Positions 1-6,481 are shown, counted from the stretch's first letter. The stretch is DNA of 8,847 nucleotides from Thiobacillus sp. (GCA_020216925.1 JAIWOL010000178.1:1-8847), one strand, 5' to 3'. A program made the numbers and translations. The notes: generated by a model not told the origin, from the letters alone.

Positions 1-522
1 CCCGCGCCGCAGGCTCTCGACGCGCCGCCAGTCGGCCAGCGCCGGCCAGCTGGCATCGACACCCCTGCCACCCGGCGCGGCGAACTCTTCCATGCCTGTC
101 TTGAACGTCACGCCCCCCCCGGTGCCATGCGCGATCTGCCACAGCTGGCCGCCAGGCTGGGGCTCGCGGCCGAGCTGCCCGACATCGAAGCGGCTGCGCG
201 CGCCCTGATCGCCCGCGCCGATCTCGCGCCGCTGTTCGACCCGGCGCGCTACCGCGCCGCGCACAACGAACTGACGCTGATCGACAGCAATGGCCAGCGG
301 CACCGGATCGACCGCCTGGTGGAACACGACGACGGGCTCTGGCTGATCGACTACAAGACCGGCGAAGACAGCCTCACAGCCAGCGACGCCGAACTGGCCG
401 CCCGCCACCGCCCGCAGCTCGACGCCTACCGCGCCCTGCTCGCCGCACTGAAACCGGGGCGGGTCATCCGCGCCGTCCTGCTGCGCGCCGACGGCCGACT
501 GGTTGATGTATCGCCACTGTAA
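1..522 (+). CDS. RecB/AddA-type helicase-nuclease, C-terminal PD-(D/E)XK nuclease domain (5'-truncated)
   Basis: The frame is open from base 1 to a TAA at 520-522, so only the last 173 residues of a longer protein are visible. They form a RecB-family nuclease domain. In order: GELFHACLE, whose His (codon 31, base 91) is the motif I histidine; RIDRL with Asp at codon 104; LIDYKTG with Asp117 and Lys119, the metal-binding and catalytic pair; and QLDAY with Gln139 and Tyr143. Such domains sit at the C-terminus of UvrD-like helicases that process double-strand breaks for RecA-dependent repair. No cysteine cluster follows the QxxxY motif, as an AddB-type iron-sulphur nuclease would have, so an AddA/RecB-type subunit fits better. 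This is inference, because the helicase part lies outside the window. An internal ATG at 127 would exclude the motif I histidine and is not the real start. Confidence 0.85.
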   Translation, partial: PAPQALDAPPVGQRRPAGIDTPATRRGELFHACLERHAPPGAMRDLPQLAARLGLAAELPDIEAAARALIARADLAPLFDPARYRAAHNELTLIDSNGQRHRIDRLVEHDDGLWLIDYKTGEDSLTASDAELAARHRPQLDAYRALLAALKPGRVIRAVLLRADGRLVDVSPL

Positions 523-584
523 AAATTGCCGTGCGCGCGGTCGCAGGCCGCGCAAAATCCCCCACACTGCGCAAAAAACTTCAC

Positions 585-588
585 GGAG
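585..588 (+). promoter_or_regulatory. Shine-Dalgarno GGAG for the small lipoprotein
   Basis: GGAG lies 9 bases before the ATG at 598. This supports the start at 598 rather than the longer in-frame reading from 526, and the protein from 598 begins directly with a lipoprotein signal peptide. Confidence 0.6.
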
Positions 589-597
589 ATTGTCGTA

Positions 598-828
598 ATG
601 CGCTCACGCTTCCTGCTTGCCGCTCCTTTCCTGCTTACGGGCTGCATCTCCTTCAATTCCAGCGAATCGCCCTCGGGCCCCGACTACGGGGCCTTCTGCC
701 ACGACAAGCAGGCGCTGTGCCGCGACATCTGCGGCGACGCCGGGGTAGCGGCCTTCTCGTGCAAGGCCGCGCCGCGCGAAGGGCTGGACTATTCCTGCCA
801 GTGCAAGAAACCGGGCACGAAGCTGTAA
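598..828 (+). CDS. Small cysteine-rich lipoprotein
   Basis: This 76-residue protein has a lipoprotein signal peptide: a short basic start (MRSR), a hydrophobic stretch, and the lipobox LLTGC with the lipidated Cys at residue 16. The mature part is about 60 residues and holds six more cysteines (34, 41, 45, 55, 67, 69). That is enough for three disulphides in the periplasm, or a metal site. I do not recognise a named family. The stop codon overlaps the next start by one base (TAATG at 826-830), so the two genes are almost certainly translated from one message. The position after the Cys could allow outer-membrane sorting, because residue +2 is Ile and not Asp. Function is unknown. The disulphide idea is inferred from the even number and spacing of cysteines only. 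Confidence 0.8.
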   Translation: MRSRFLLAAPFLLTGCISFNSSESPSGPDYGAFCHDKQALCRDICGDAGVAAFSCKAAPREGLDYSCQCKKPGTKL

Positions 829-1421
829 TGGACAAGCCCTGGTCCGAATCCTGCGAACAGAATCGCGATCCCATCCTCGCCGTGCTGCGCGAGGTTTTTG
901 CCGACCGCCGCTACGTGCTGGAAATCGGCAGCGGCACCGGCCAGCACGCGGTGTATTTCGGCGCCGAACTGCGGCACCTCGCCTGGCAGACCGGCGATGT
1001 GCCGCTTGCGCATTCCGGCATCCGGCAATGGCTGGAAGAGGCGGCGCTGCCCAACGTGCTGCCGCCCATCGCCCTCGACGTGAACCAGACCAACTGGCAC
1101 AACGACCGCTACGACGCCGTGTTTTCCGCCAACACCCTGCACATCATGAGCTGGGCCGAGGTCGAACGCTGCTTTGACGGCATCGCCGCCGTGCTGGAGC
1201 CGGGCGGCGTGCTGGCGGTCTACGGACCGTTCAACTACAACGGCCGCTTTACTTCCGAGAGCAATGCGCGTTTCGACGTCTGGCTGAAATTGCGCAACCC
1301 GGCCTCGGGCGTGCGCGACTTCGAAGCGGTAAACGCCCTCGCCCTCGCGCGCGGGCTGAAGCTCGACCGGGATGTCAGCATGCCGGCCAATAACCGCACC
1401 CTGGTCTGGGTCAGGGCATAG
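828..1421 (+). CDS. DUF938-family SAM-dependent methyltransferase
   Basis: The protein is 197 residues, the usual length for the DUF938 (PF06080) family. The N-terminal SESCEQNRDPIL is a family signature. The SAM-binding motif I is VLEIGSGTGQH at residues 30-40. LDVN (83-86) fits the acidic post-I region, and DAVFSANTLHIM (96-107) fits motif IV. PGGVLAVYGPFNYNGRFTSE (125-144) is again typical of DUF938. The fold is a class I Rossmann methyltransferase, probably cytoplasmic. The substrate is not known for the family, and nothing here decides it. The ATG at 828 shares its A with the TAA of the lipoprotein gene, so translation is coupled. There is no separate Shine-Dalgarno between them. The frame is open far upstream to 531, but that extension is only the shadow of the lipoprotein gene. 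Confidence 0.9.
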   Translation: MDKPWSESCEQNRDPILAVLREVFADRRYVLEIGSGTGQHAVYFGAELRHLAWQTGDVPLAHSGIRQWLEEAALPNVLPPIALDVNQTNWHNDRYDAVFSANTLHIMSWAEVERCFDGIAAVLEPGGVLAVYGPFNYNGRFTSESNARFDVWLKLRNPASGVRDFEAVNALALARGLKLDRDVSMPANNRTLVWVRA

Positions 1422-1442
1422 ACGCCGGGTACCGGGGCGTTT
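1422..1442 (+). terminator. Weak possible terminator after the methyltransferase gene
   Basis: Directly after the TAG, ACGCC (1422-1426) can pair with GGCGT (1436-1440), with an inner CCGG/CCGG alternative, followed by only three Ts. The stem is GC-rich but short, and the U tract is poor. It may equally be chance in this GC-rich DNA. Confidence 0.3.
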
Positions 1443-1519
1443 GTGCGGCTTTGCCGGGTTTCATGAATCCAGGGGACGGCGAAGCCGTATCCGCTCCCGC
1501 TACCAAGGGCACAACAGTC

Positions 1520-1547
1520 TTGCCCCCGCGCCCGGGTTGCCTATAAC
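1520..1547 (+). promoter_or_regulatory. Candidate sigma-70 promoter for the 112-residue protein gene
   Basis: TTGCCC at 1520-1525 and TATAAC at 1542-1547 are separated by 16 bases. These match the -35 consensus in 4 of 6 and the -10 consensus in 5 of 6 positions. The expected start of transcription is near 1554, giving a leader of about 23 bases that contains the AGAGG ribosome site. A CCCGGG palindrome (1531-1536) lies in the spacer. Confidence 0.5.
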
Positions 1548-1576
1548 GAAACCTCACGTTTCCACAGAGGCATCCC

Positions 1577-1915
1577 ATGCGCATCGCCGAACTCATCCAG
1601 CGCTGGAGCACCGAGGGGCAGTCCCACCCGGCATGCCGCGCTTACGCCGTTTCACTGCCGCTGCGCGATGCGGCGCGCATCGAGGCCTTGCACCTGATGT
1701 ATCCCAAGCGCAGCGAAGCCCAGCTCGTGGCCGACCTGATCCGCGCCGCGCTCGACGAGCTGGAAGTGGCCATGCCCTATATTCCCGGCGCGCGCGTGAT
1801 TGCCGAAGACGACTACGGCGATCCCATTTACGAAGACCTCGGGCCCACCCCCCGGTTCTATTCGCTGTCTCACGAAATTTTGCGCCGGCTGGCAACGGCC
1901 CCCGGCGGCAAGTAA
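1577..1915 (+). CDS. Small conserved protein with ribbon-helix-helix-like segment
   Basis: This 112-residue, probably cytoplasmic protein has no signal peptide or membrane segment. AGAGG at 1566-1570 lies 6 bases before the ATG. Residues about 22-62 (from AYAVSLPLRDAARIEALHLM to RAALDELE) resemble a ribbon-helix-helix unit: a short alternating strand, then two helices joined by a Ser-containing turn (KRSEAQ). The rest, from PYIPGARVIAEDDYGDPIYE to LGPTPRFYSLS (about 67-98), is an unusually motif-like tail that I recall as shared by homologues in pseudomonads and betaproteobacteria. Some of these carry the annotation 'type 1 pili tip component' or 'pilin assembly protein', which I do not find supported by anything visible here. 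DNA binding or autoregulation would be an inference from the RHH likeness. It appears to be a single-gene transcription unit. Confidence 0.8.
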   Translation: MRIAELIQRWSTEGQSHPACRAYAVSLPLRDAARIEALHLMYPKRSEAQLVADLIRAALDELEVAMPYIPGARVIAEDDYGDPIYEDLGPTPRFYSLSHEILRRLATAPGGK

Positions 1916-1962
1916 AGTCCGTCGGTTAAATTTACATTCCATCCGCGCCCGCCGCCCGCAGC

Positions 1963-1983
1963 TCAGCACAACCTGCTGATTTT
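1963..1983 (+). terminator. Weak intrinsic terminator after the 112-residue protein gene
   Basis: TCAGCA (1963-1968) and TGCTGA (1974-1979) form a perfect 6-bp stem around a 5-base loop (CAACC). A run of four Ts at 1980-1983 follows, with further T-rich sequence beyond. It lies 48 bases after the stop at 1915. The stem is short, so efficiency is uncertain. Confidence 0.45.
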
Positions 1984-2058
1984 GTGTGATTTTCTTGCTC
2001 GGGCACAGGCTTTGCTTCTGTTGCCTTGCAAAAATCAGAGCGGAAACTCGGCCCCATC

Positions 2059-2292
2059 ATGTATCTCGTCCCGGCTTTTCTCTTCGCGGCGTTCGCCAGC
2101 CTGTTCTATGTCCCGGGCTTCCTGGACATCCCTTTTGGCTTGATGACCCCGCGTCAACTGGTCTCTGAACTGCTGTTCTCGGTTTTTGGCCTGATTGCGC
2201 TCGCCGCGCTGGCGCGTTCCATCGAGCTCGACCCGGTGTGGCCGTGGCGGCCGGAATTCCGCCGTATGCTCAATGGGCTGCTCGGGCGCTGA
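2059..2292 (+). CDS. Small inner-membrane protein with two predicted helices
   Basis: From the ATG at 2059 the protein has 77 residues. The first hydrophobic segment is roughly 2-20 (MYLVPAFLFAAFASLFYVPG) and the second roughly 32-52 (SELLFSVFGLIALAALAR). A polar, Trp-containing C-terminal tail follows (IELDPVWPWRPEFRRMLNGL). A longer reading from TTG at 2026 adds 11 polar residues (MQKSERKLGPI). I preferred the ATG because the protein then starts at the first helix, but neither start has a strong ribosome site. I do not recognise a family and cannot assign a function. Its reality is supported by the coherent membrane topology and by the shift from non-coding-like sequence at its edges. The neighbours give no functional clue. 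Confidence 0.6.
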   Translation: MYLVPAFLFAAFASLFYVPGFLDIPFGLMTPRQLVSELLFSVFGLIALAALARSIELDPVWPWRPEFRRMLNGLLGR

Positions 2293-2447
2293 TGCGCTGC
2301 CGCCGCATCGAGCAAAACCAATAAGCCGCTGCGTTTATTTCAGCAGCAGAGCACGCCCATTCCGACAGCCTGCCCGTCAGGTCTGCCGGTAAAACCCGCG
2401 CGGCAAAATCCGCCACGGCATCCGGCACGCACAAGCTGCATCGCGCA

Positions 2448-2453
2448 TAAAAT
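2448..2453 (+). promoter_or_regulatory. Possible -10 element upstream of argJ
   Basis: TAAAAT matches the -10 consensus in 5 of 6 positions and stands out in an otherwise GC-rich leader. No good -35 is seen 16-18 bases before it. Transcription would begin near 2460, leaving a leader of about 20 bases without a clear Shine-Dalgarno. The match is weak. Confidence 0.3.
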
Positions 2454-2480
2454 GACGGCTTTTCAGCCCGCCTCGCCATC

Positions 2481-3707
2481 ATGCCCGTCAATCTCGTCGC
2501 GCCCGATCCCGCCTCGCTGCATCCCGTCCAGGGCGTTCGCCTTGGCATCGCTTCCGCCGGCATCAAAAAACCGGGGCGGCGCGACCTCACCCTGATCGAA
2601 CTCGCGCCGGGCTCGCGCGTTGCCGGCGTGTTCACGCAAAACCGCTTCTGCGCCGCGCCGGTCACGATCTGCAGGCAGCACCTAAAGGGCGGCGACATCC
2701 GCGCGCTGGTCATCAATACCGGCAACGCCAACGCCGGCACCGGCGAAGCGGGCCTGGCCAACGCGCGCCGCACCTGCGAAGCGGTTGCGGACCTCTTCGG
2801 CGTCAAGGCTGAAGCCATCCTGCCGTTTTCCACGGGCGTGATTCTGGAGCCGTTGCCGGTGGACAAAATCCTGCCGGCGCTGCCCGCCGCGCAGGCCGAT
2901 CTCGCTGCGAATCACTGGAGCGAGGCCGCGCACGCGATCATGACCACCGACATCGTCGCCAAGGGCGCGTCGCGGCAGATCCGGCTCGGCGGCAAGGCCG
3001 TGACAGTGACCGGCATCGCCAAGGGCTCCGGCATGATCCACCCCAACATGGCGACCATGCTGGGCTTTGTCGCCACCGACGCCGATGTCGCACCGGGGCT
3101 GATGCAACAACTGGTGAAGGACCTCGCCGACGTGTCCTTCAACTGCGTGACGGTGGACGGCGACACCTCGACCAACGACAGTTTCGTCCTCATCGCCACC
3201 GGCTGTGCGGGCAATGCCGCAATCGACGACGCCGGCAGCGCCGACTATGCCGCGCTGAAGGCGGCCCTCGAAGCGGTCGCCATCGAGCTGGCGCAGGCGA
3301 TGGCGCGCGACGGCGAAGGCGCGACCAAGTTCATGACGATTGAAGTCGCAGGCGGCCGCGACCGCGCCGAATGCAAGCAGATTGCCTACGCCATCGCGCG
3401 CTCGCCGCTGGTGAAGACCGCGTTCTTCGCCAGCGACCCCAACCTTGGCCGCATCCTCGCCGCCATCGGCTACGCCGGGATCGACGACCTCGACGTCAAC
3501 CGGCTCAGGGTCTGGCTTGGCGACGTGCTGGTGGCGGAAAACGGCGGCCGCGCCGCGAGCTACACCGAAACGCAGGGCGCGGCGGTCATGAAAGAAACCG
3601 AGATCGTCGTGCGCGTCGCGCTCGGTCGCGGCACGGCAAACGCCACGGTGTGGACCTGCGACTTTTCCTACGATTACGTCAAGATCAATGCCGAATACCG
3701 CACCTGA
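2481..3707 (+). CDS. argJ: Bifunctional glutamate N-acetyltransferase / ornithine acetyltransferase ArgJ
   Basis: ArgJ moves the acetyl group from N-acetylornithine to glutamate, so the acetyl group is recycled in arginine synthesis. Bifunctional members can also use acetyl-CoA. The protein is 408 residues, the normal length. The self-cleavage site is [14 protein letters not shown] (181-194). Cleavage between Ala191 and Thr192 would give alpha and beta chains, with Thr192 as the nucleophile. STGVI (117-121) supplies the Thr119-Gly120 oxyanion hole, GEGATK (278-283) carries the conserved Glu280, and the C-terminus is the usual Asn/Thr-containing tail (KINAEYRT). Other family blocks are [12 protein letters not shown] near 50-61, [11 protein letters not shown] near 79-88, [11 protein letters not shown] near 224-234 and [16 protein letters not shown] near 318-333. 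The enzyme acts in the cytoplasm. The next gene begins 18 bases after its stop and is probably co-transcribed. Whether this copy is bifunctional cannot be told from sequence. Confidence 0.97.
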   Translation: MPVNLVAPDPASLHPVQGVRLGIASAGIKKPGRRDLTLIELAPGSRVAGVFTQNRFCAAPVTICRQHLKGGDIRALVINTGNANAGTGEAGLANARRTCEAVADLFGVKAEAILPFSTGVILEPLPVDKILPALPAAQADLAANHWSEAAHAIMTTDIVAKGASRQIRLGGKAVTVTGIAKGSGMIHPNMATMLGFVATDADVAPGLMQQLVKDLADVSFNCVTVDGDTSTNDSFVLIATGCAGNAAIDDAGSADYAALKAALEAVAIELAQAMARDGEGATKFMTIEVAGGRDRAECKQIAYAIARSPLVKTAFFASDPNLGRILAAIGYAGIDDLDVNRLRVWLGDVLVAENGGRAASYTETQGAAVMKETEIVVRVALGRGTANATVWTCDFSYDYVKINAEYRT

Positions 3708-3725
3708 ACCCCGCCAGAAGACGCC

Positions 3726-4496
3726 ATGACCCACGAGCACCGCATCGCCCTCCTGATCGACGCCGACAACAGCCCGGCGGACATGATCGACGAAGTGCTC
3801 GACGAGCTGGCGAAGGAAGGCGTCATCAACATCCGCCGCGCCTACGGCGACTGGAAAAGCCCGCACCTCAACGCCTGGGCGGCGCTGCTGCACGATTTCG
3901 CGATCCAGCCGATGCAACAGTTCGCCTACACCCGTGGCAAGAACGCCACCGACGCGGCCATGATCATCGACGCGATGGATCTGCTCTACACCAAGCAGCT
4001 CGACGGTTTCGGCATCATGTCCAGCGACTCGGATTTCACGCCTTTGGTGATGCGGCTGCGCGCCAACGGCCTGAAAGTCTTTGGCTTCGGCGAGCAGAAA
4101 ACGCCCAAGCCCTTCGTCAACGCCTGTTCCAAGTTTCTCTACCTGGAAAATCTACGCCGCCCCGAAGAGACCGCAGCGCCCGTTACAACACAGCCCGCAC
4201 CCGCGGCGGCGGCAGGGAACGGCGAGAGCAAGCCGCCCACCCGTGCGGACGCCAAAACCCTGCGCGGCGACACCCGCCTCATCAACCTGCTGCGCAAGGC
4301 CGTGGAGGCGGCGGCCGACGAAGAAGGCTGGGCCGGGCTGGGCGCCGTCGGGCAACACATTTCCAAACAGGCATCGTTCGACTCGCGCAATTACGGGTAC
4401 GCCAAACTGAGCGGTCTGTTTCAGGCGATTGGTCTGTTCGAGCTGCGCACCCACGGCAAGGGGCTGCAGGTGCGCGATCCGCATGCAAGGCCCTGA
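3726..4496 (+). CDS. NYN-domain putative RNase with C-terminal OST-HTH/LOTUS-like domain
   Basis: This 256-residue protein starts 18 bases after argJ, with AGAAGA a few bases before the ATG. Residues 1-143 form a NYN/LabA-like (DUF88) PIN-type nuclease domain. Its acidic metal-binding set is visible: IDADN (Asp12, Asp14), NATDAAM (Asp76) and SSDSDF (Asp101, Asp103). The sheet-edge motif VFGFGEQKTP (118-127) is typical. A Pro/Ala/Thr-rich linker spans about 146-175. The C-terminal part (about 180-251, with LINLLRKAVEAA, GWAGLGAVGQHI and YGYAKLSGLFQAIGLFEL) matches the OST-HTH/LOTUS fold, which is linked to RNA binding. A metal-dependent RNase guided by an RNA-binding tail is the family-based expectation, but no target is known here. 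The link to arginine synthesis may be only positional. Confidence 0.88.
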   Translation: MTHEHRIALLIDADNSPADMIDEVLDELAKEGVINIRRAYGDWKSPHLNAWAALLHDFAIQPMQQFAYTRGKNATDAAMIIDAMDLLYTKQLDGFGIMSSDSDFTPLVMRLRANGLKVFGFGEQKTPKPFVNACSKFLYLENLRRPEETAAPVTTQPAPAAAAGNGESKPPTRADAKTLRGDTRLINLLRKAVEAAADEEGWAGLGAVGQHISKQASFDSRNYGYAKLSGLFQAIGLFELRTHGKGLQVRDPHARP

Positions 4497-4798
4497 TCCC
4501 TGCCACGCGCCCCCCGACCAGGCCGCGCTTGCCGGGGCTGCTGCAATGCCCCCGGACGCAGCGACGCACGTGCCGAGCGCTGCCCGGAAATCGCGCTGGA
4601 AAAGGGGCCGCCGCTGCTTGCACCCCGTCCTTACCGATCCCGATTCCCCACAGAAACCTAAGCTGGCTGCTCATTTCATGGCATTCCGCATGCATGCTCA
4701 ATTTCCAGCCTGTGATCGGCTTCGGCCATGGGGCGCGCCCAACCCGGGTTCGCGGCTTCAACGCCGCCACGATCTGGCCTGAATTCACCGTAAACCTT

Positions 4799-4833
4799 GC
4801 TTCGACAGGTTCAGCGCGGACAAACTCACGAAT
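4799..4833. repeat. Degenerate copy of the CTTCGACAGGCTCAG-type dispersed repeat
   Basis: GCTTCGACAGGTTCAGCGC (4799-4817) differs at about one position from the family CTTCGACAGGCTCAG that is scattered between genes in many proteobacterial genomes. The second half, read on the - strand as ATTCGTGAGTTTGTC (4819-4833), resembles the GTTCGTGAGCTTGTCG version. Translated on the - strand it gives the telltale peptide EFVRAEPVEA that pollutes protein databases. Identification is from memory of this repeat family. There is one copy in this window. Confidence 0.55.
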
Positions 4834-4872
4834 AAACCCGGCCGGATCGACAGCTTGCCCGAAACGAACCGC

Positions 4873-4878
4873 TAGAAT
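4873..4878 (+). promoter_or_regulatory. -10-like TAGAAT placed for leaderless start of the DUF815 gene
   Basis: TAGAAT matches the -10 consensus in 5 of 6 positions. With the usual 6-base discriminator, transcription would begin at 4885, exactly the A of the ATG. No Shine-Dalgarno is present before this ATG. The -35 is poor: TCGACA at 4847-4852 is spaced 20 bases away and TTGCCC at 4855-4860 only 12. Confidence 0.35.
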
Positions 4879-4884
4879 TTCGTC

Positions 4885-5733
4885 ATGACCGATTTCGCCG
4901 ACCTTCTGCCCCGCATCGAGGCCCTGCTCGACCGTTTCGCCGCGTCGCCCGCCACCCTGCCCGACTGGAAAACCGTGCGCGCCGCGCGCTGGTCGGCGCG
5001 CGACAACGCACTCAAGCCGATCCTGCATCCACAGCGCGTGGCGCTGAAGGATCTGCTCGACATCGACGAGCAGAAGCGGCGGGTCGACGCCAACACGCGC
5101 CAGTTCGTCGCCGGTCGCCCCGCCAACAATGTGCTGCTCACCGGCGCGCGCGGCGGCGGCAAATCGTCGCTGGTGAAGGCGGTTCACGCCAAATACGCGG
5201 CGAAGGGGCTGCGCCTGATCGAGGTGGACAAGGCCGGGTTGCCGGCGCTGCCCGATCTGTTCGATCTCTTGGCCGACGCCGCCGGCTACCGCTTCATCGT
5301 CTTCATCGACGACCTCACTTTTGCCGAGCACGAGCCCGGCCACGCCAGCCTGAAGGCGGCGCTCGACGGCTCGCTCGCCGGACCGGCGGACAATGTGCTG
5401 ATCTACGCCACCAGCAACCGGCGGCATCTGATGCCGGAATACATGGCCGAGAATCTGGAAACGAAACATCTGGGCGGCGAAGTTCACCCTGGCGAAGCCA
5501 TCGAGGAGAAAGTGTCGCTGTCGGATCGTTTCGGCGTGTGGGTGAGTTTTCACGCCATGGACCAGGACAGCTATCTCGCGATTGCGCGCCACTGGGCCGC
5601 ACGGCTCGGCGCAACCGTCGACGACGGTTTCGAGCGGGCGGCGCTGCAATGGTCGCTGGGGCGCGGCGCGCGCAACGGCCGGGTGGCGTGGCAGTTCGCT
5701 CGCGACTGGGCAGGCACACACACGCCCGCCTGA
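4885..5733 (+). CDS. DUF815-family AAA+ ATPase
   Basis: The product has 282 residues, the usual size for this P-loop family. Walker A is GARGGGKSS (87-95, Lys93). Walker B is FIVFIDDL (137-144, Asp142-Asp143). A sensor-1-like segment YATSNRRHLMPEYM (174-187) follows, and SLSDRFG (211-217) supplies a candidate arginine finger. The C-terminal lid carries SLGRGARNGRVAWQFARDW (257-275). Also typical are the N-terminal LKDLLDIDEQKRRVDANT and the segment between ATSN and SDRFG that mentions HPGEAIEEK. The family is annotated only as 'ATP-binding' and its client is unknown. It is cytoplasmic, with no signal peptide. I recall it commonly between argJ and the Nudix-ThiE gene in betaproteobacteria; here both gaps contain an extra gene. 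The ATG at 4885 has no ribosome site, but no better start is seen. Confidence 0.93.
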   Translation: MTDFADLLPRIEALLDRFAASPATLPDWKTVRAARWSARDNALKPILHPQRVALKDLLDIDEQKRRVDANTRQFVAGRPANNVLLTGARGGGKSSLVKAVHAKYAAKGLRLIEVDKAGLPALPDLFDLLADAAGYRFIVFIDDLTFAEHEPGHASLKAALDGSLAGPADNVLIYATSNRRHLMPEYMAENLETKHLGGEVHPGEAIEEKVSLSDRFGVWVSFHAMDQDSYLAIARHWAARLGATVDDGFERAALQWSLGRGARNGRVAWQFARDWAGTHTPA

Positions 5734-5840
5734 GCGCGCCGCCTGCGCTGATCACGCAGCACGAAATTTTTCTGTTCTGGCTGCATCCGTTTTCCGCGTG
5801 CGCGGCTAGTGCTCTTGGTAGTGACCCTGTTCATCACCTC

Positions 5841-5846
5841 AAGGAG
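5841..5846 (+). promoter_or_regulatory. Shine-Dalgarno AAGGAG deciding a GTG start
   Basis: AAGGAG ends 6 bases before GTG at 5853. The frame has been open since 5538, so this site and the signal peptide that begins at 5853 fix the start. There is no upstream in-frame ATG with such support. Confidence 0.8.
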
Positions 5847-5852
5847 CTTTTC

Positions 5853-6473
5853 GTGACATCCCCCCGTCTTGCAGTTTCGCTTTCGGCGCTTGCCCTGGCC
5901 GCCGGCCTCACCGCCTGTTCCTCGATGGACGGCAGCAAATCGTCTGCCGCACCGGCGCCCAGGGACGGCGAGCTTGCCATGCCCGCCAATTACACCGCCT
6001 GGCCGGTGTTCATGGCGGGCATCCAGAAGAAGGAAGCCAGGCAGATCCGCGACATCTACGTGAACAAGATCGGCACGCAGACGAAGGCCGGCGGCCCGTT
6101 CCCCAACGGCACCGAGTTCGTGATGGAAATCTATTCGGTCAAGCTGAACGCCGACGGCACGCCCGCGCTCGACGCCAGCGGCAACATGAGCAAGGACAAA
6201 CTCTCCAAGATTTTTCTCATGGCCAAGGGCGCGGGCTGGGGCGACAGCGTGCCGGCGGCGCTGAGAAACGGCGACTGGATCTACACCGCGTTTGAAGGCA
6301 ACGGGACGCGCGGTGCGGCGGACCAGTCGTCCTGCCGTGCCTGCCACCTGCCACAGGCCGACAAGGACTTTGTGTTCCATTACGATGCCTGGTTCAGGCA
6401 GCGCGCGTCTAGCGCCCCGCTCACGCCAATGTCGCAGATGCAGGCCATGGCTGCGGCGCACGCAGTCTACTGA
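5853..6473 (+). CDS. Lipoprotein with cytochrome P460-like c-type haem domain
   Basis: From the GTG the product has 206 residues. It begins with a signal peptide (MTSPRLAVSLSALALAAG) and the lipobox LTAC with Cys22, so it should be anchored in the periplasm. After a Ser/Ala/Pro-rich linker comes a domain with the pattern of the cytochrome P460 family (PF16694). The blocks are YTAWPVFMAGIQ (47-58), RQIRDIYVNKIG (63-74), GPFPNGTEFVMEIY (81-94), FLMAKGAGWG (121-130) and, near the C-terminus, the haem-attachment site SCRACHLPQADKDFVFHYD (160-178) with Cys161, Cys164 and His165. Cytochromes of this type bind haem c and act in hydroxylamine or NO oxidation. Relatives are peroxidase-like or of unknown role. 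Whether the P460 lysine-haem crosslink is present I cannot determine. There is no hao or nitrification gene nearby. It stands apart from both neighbours (119 bases before, 67 after). Confidence 0.83.
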   Translation: MTSPRLAVSLSALALAAGLTACSSMDGSKSSAAPAPRDGELAMPANYTAWPVFMAGIQKKEARQIRDIYVNKIGTQTKAGGPFPNGTEFVMEIYSVKLNADGTPALDASGNMSKDKLSKIFLMAKGAGWGDSVPAALRNGDWIYTAFEGNGTRGAADQSSCRACHLPQADKDFVFHYDAWFRQRASSAPLTPMSQMQAMAAAHAVY

Positions 6474-6481
6474 CGCCGGCA

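Larger units (their letters stand above)
4497..4884 (+). other. 388-base intergenic region without a credible gene
   Basis: Short open frames cross this stretch on both strands. None has a ribosome site or a family-like sequence, and their products are Arg/Pro/Ala-rich like other frame shadows in this GC-rich DNA. It contains a self-complementary GCATGCATGC near 4689, a degenerate dispersed repeat at 4799-4833, and a -10-like hexamer next to the following gene. No clear terminator follows the NYN gene. The base composition is mixed, with locally AT-richer segments around 4640-4700 and 4780-4840, as is common in non-coding DNA. Confidence 0.6.

Noticed and set aside
535..553. GCGCGG/CCGCGC hairpin after the nuclease gene as a terminator
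   Set aside because: A 6-bp GC stem is followed by AAAATCCC, not Ts. It may be chance in GC-rich DNA.
526..558. TTGCCG and CAAAAT as a promoter for the small lipoprotein
   Set aside because: The spacing is about 21 bases, too long for a sigma-70 promoter. Transcription from upstream cannot be excluded.
2026..2058. TTG start of the small membrane protein
   Set aside because: It adds only polar residues before the first helix and has no ribosome site. The ATG at 2059 gives a cleaner protein, though this is not certain.
2682..3917. A 411-codon open frame on the - strand across argJ
   Set aside because: It lies opposite argJ and the start of the NYN gene, with His/Arg/Val-rich low-information sequence and no ribosome site.
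4429..4782. A 117-codon + strand open frame in the gap after the NYN gene
   Set aside because: It begins inside the NYN gene in another frame, has no ribosome site, and is Pro/Arg/His-rich without a family pattern.
4282..5721. A 479-codon open frame on the - strand over the NYN end, the gap and the DUF815 gene
   Set aside because: Opposite the well-supported NYN and DUF815 genes. The product is rich in Arg, Val, Gly and His with no family-like motif, and it includes the peptide from the dispersed repeat. It is a GC-rich shadow.
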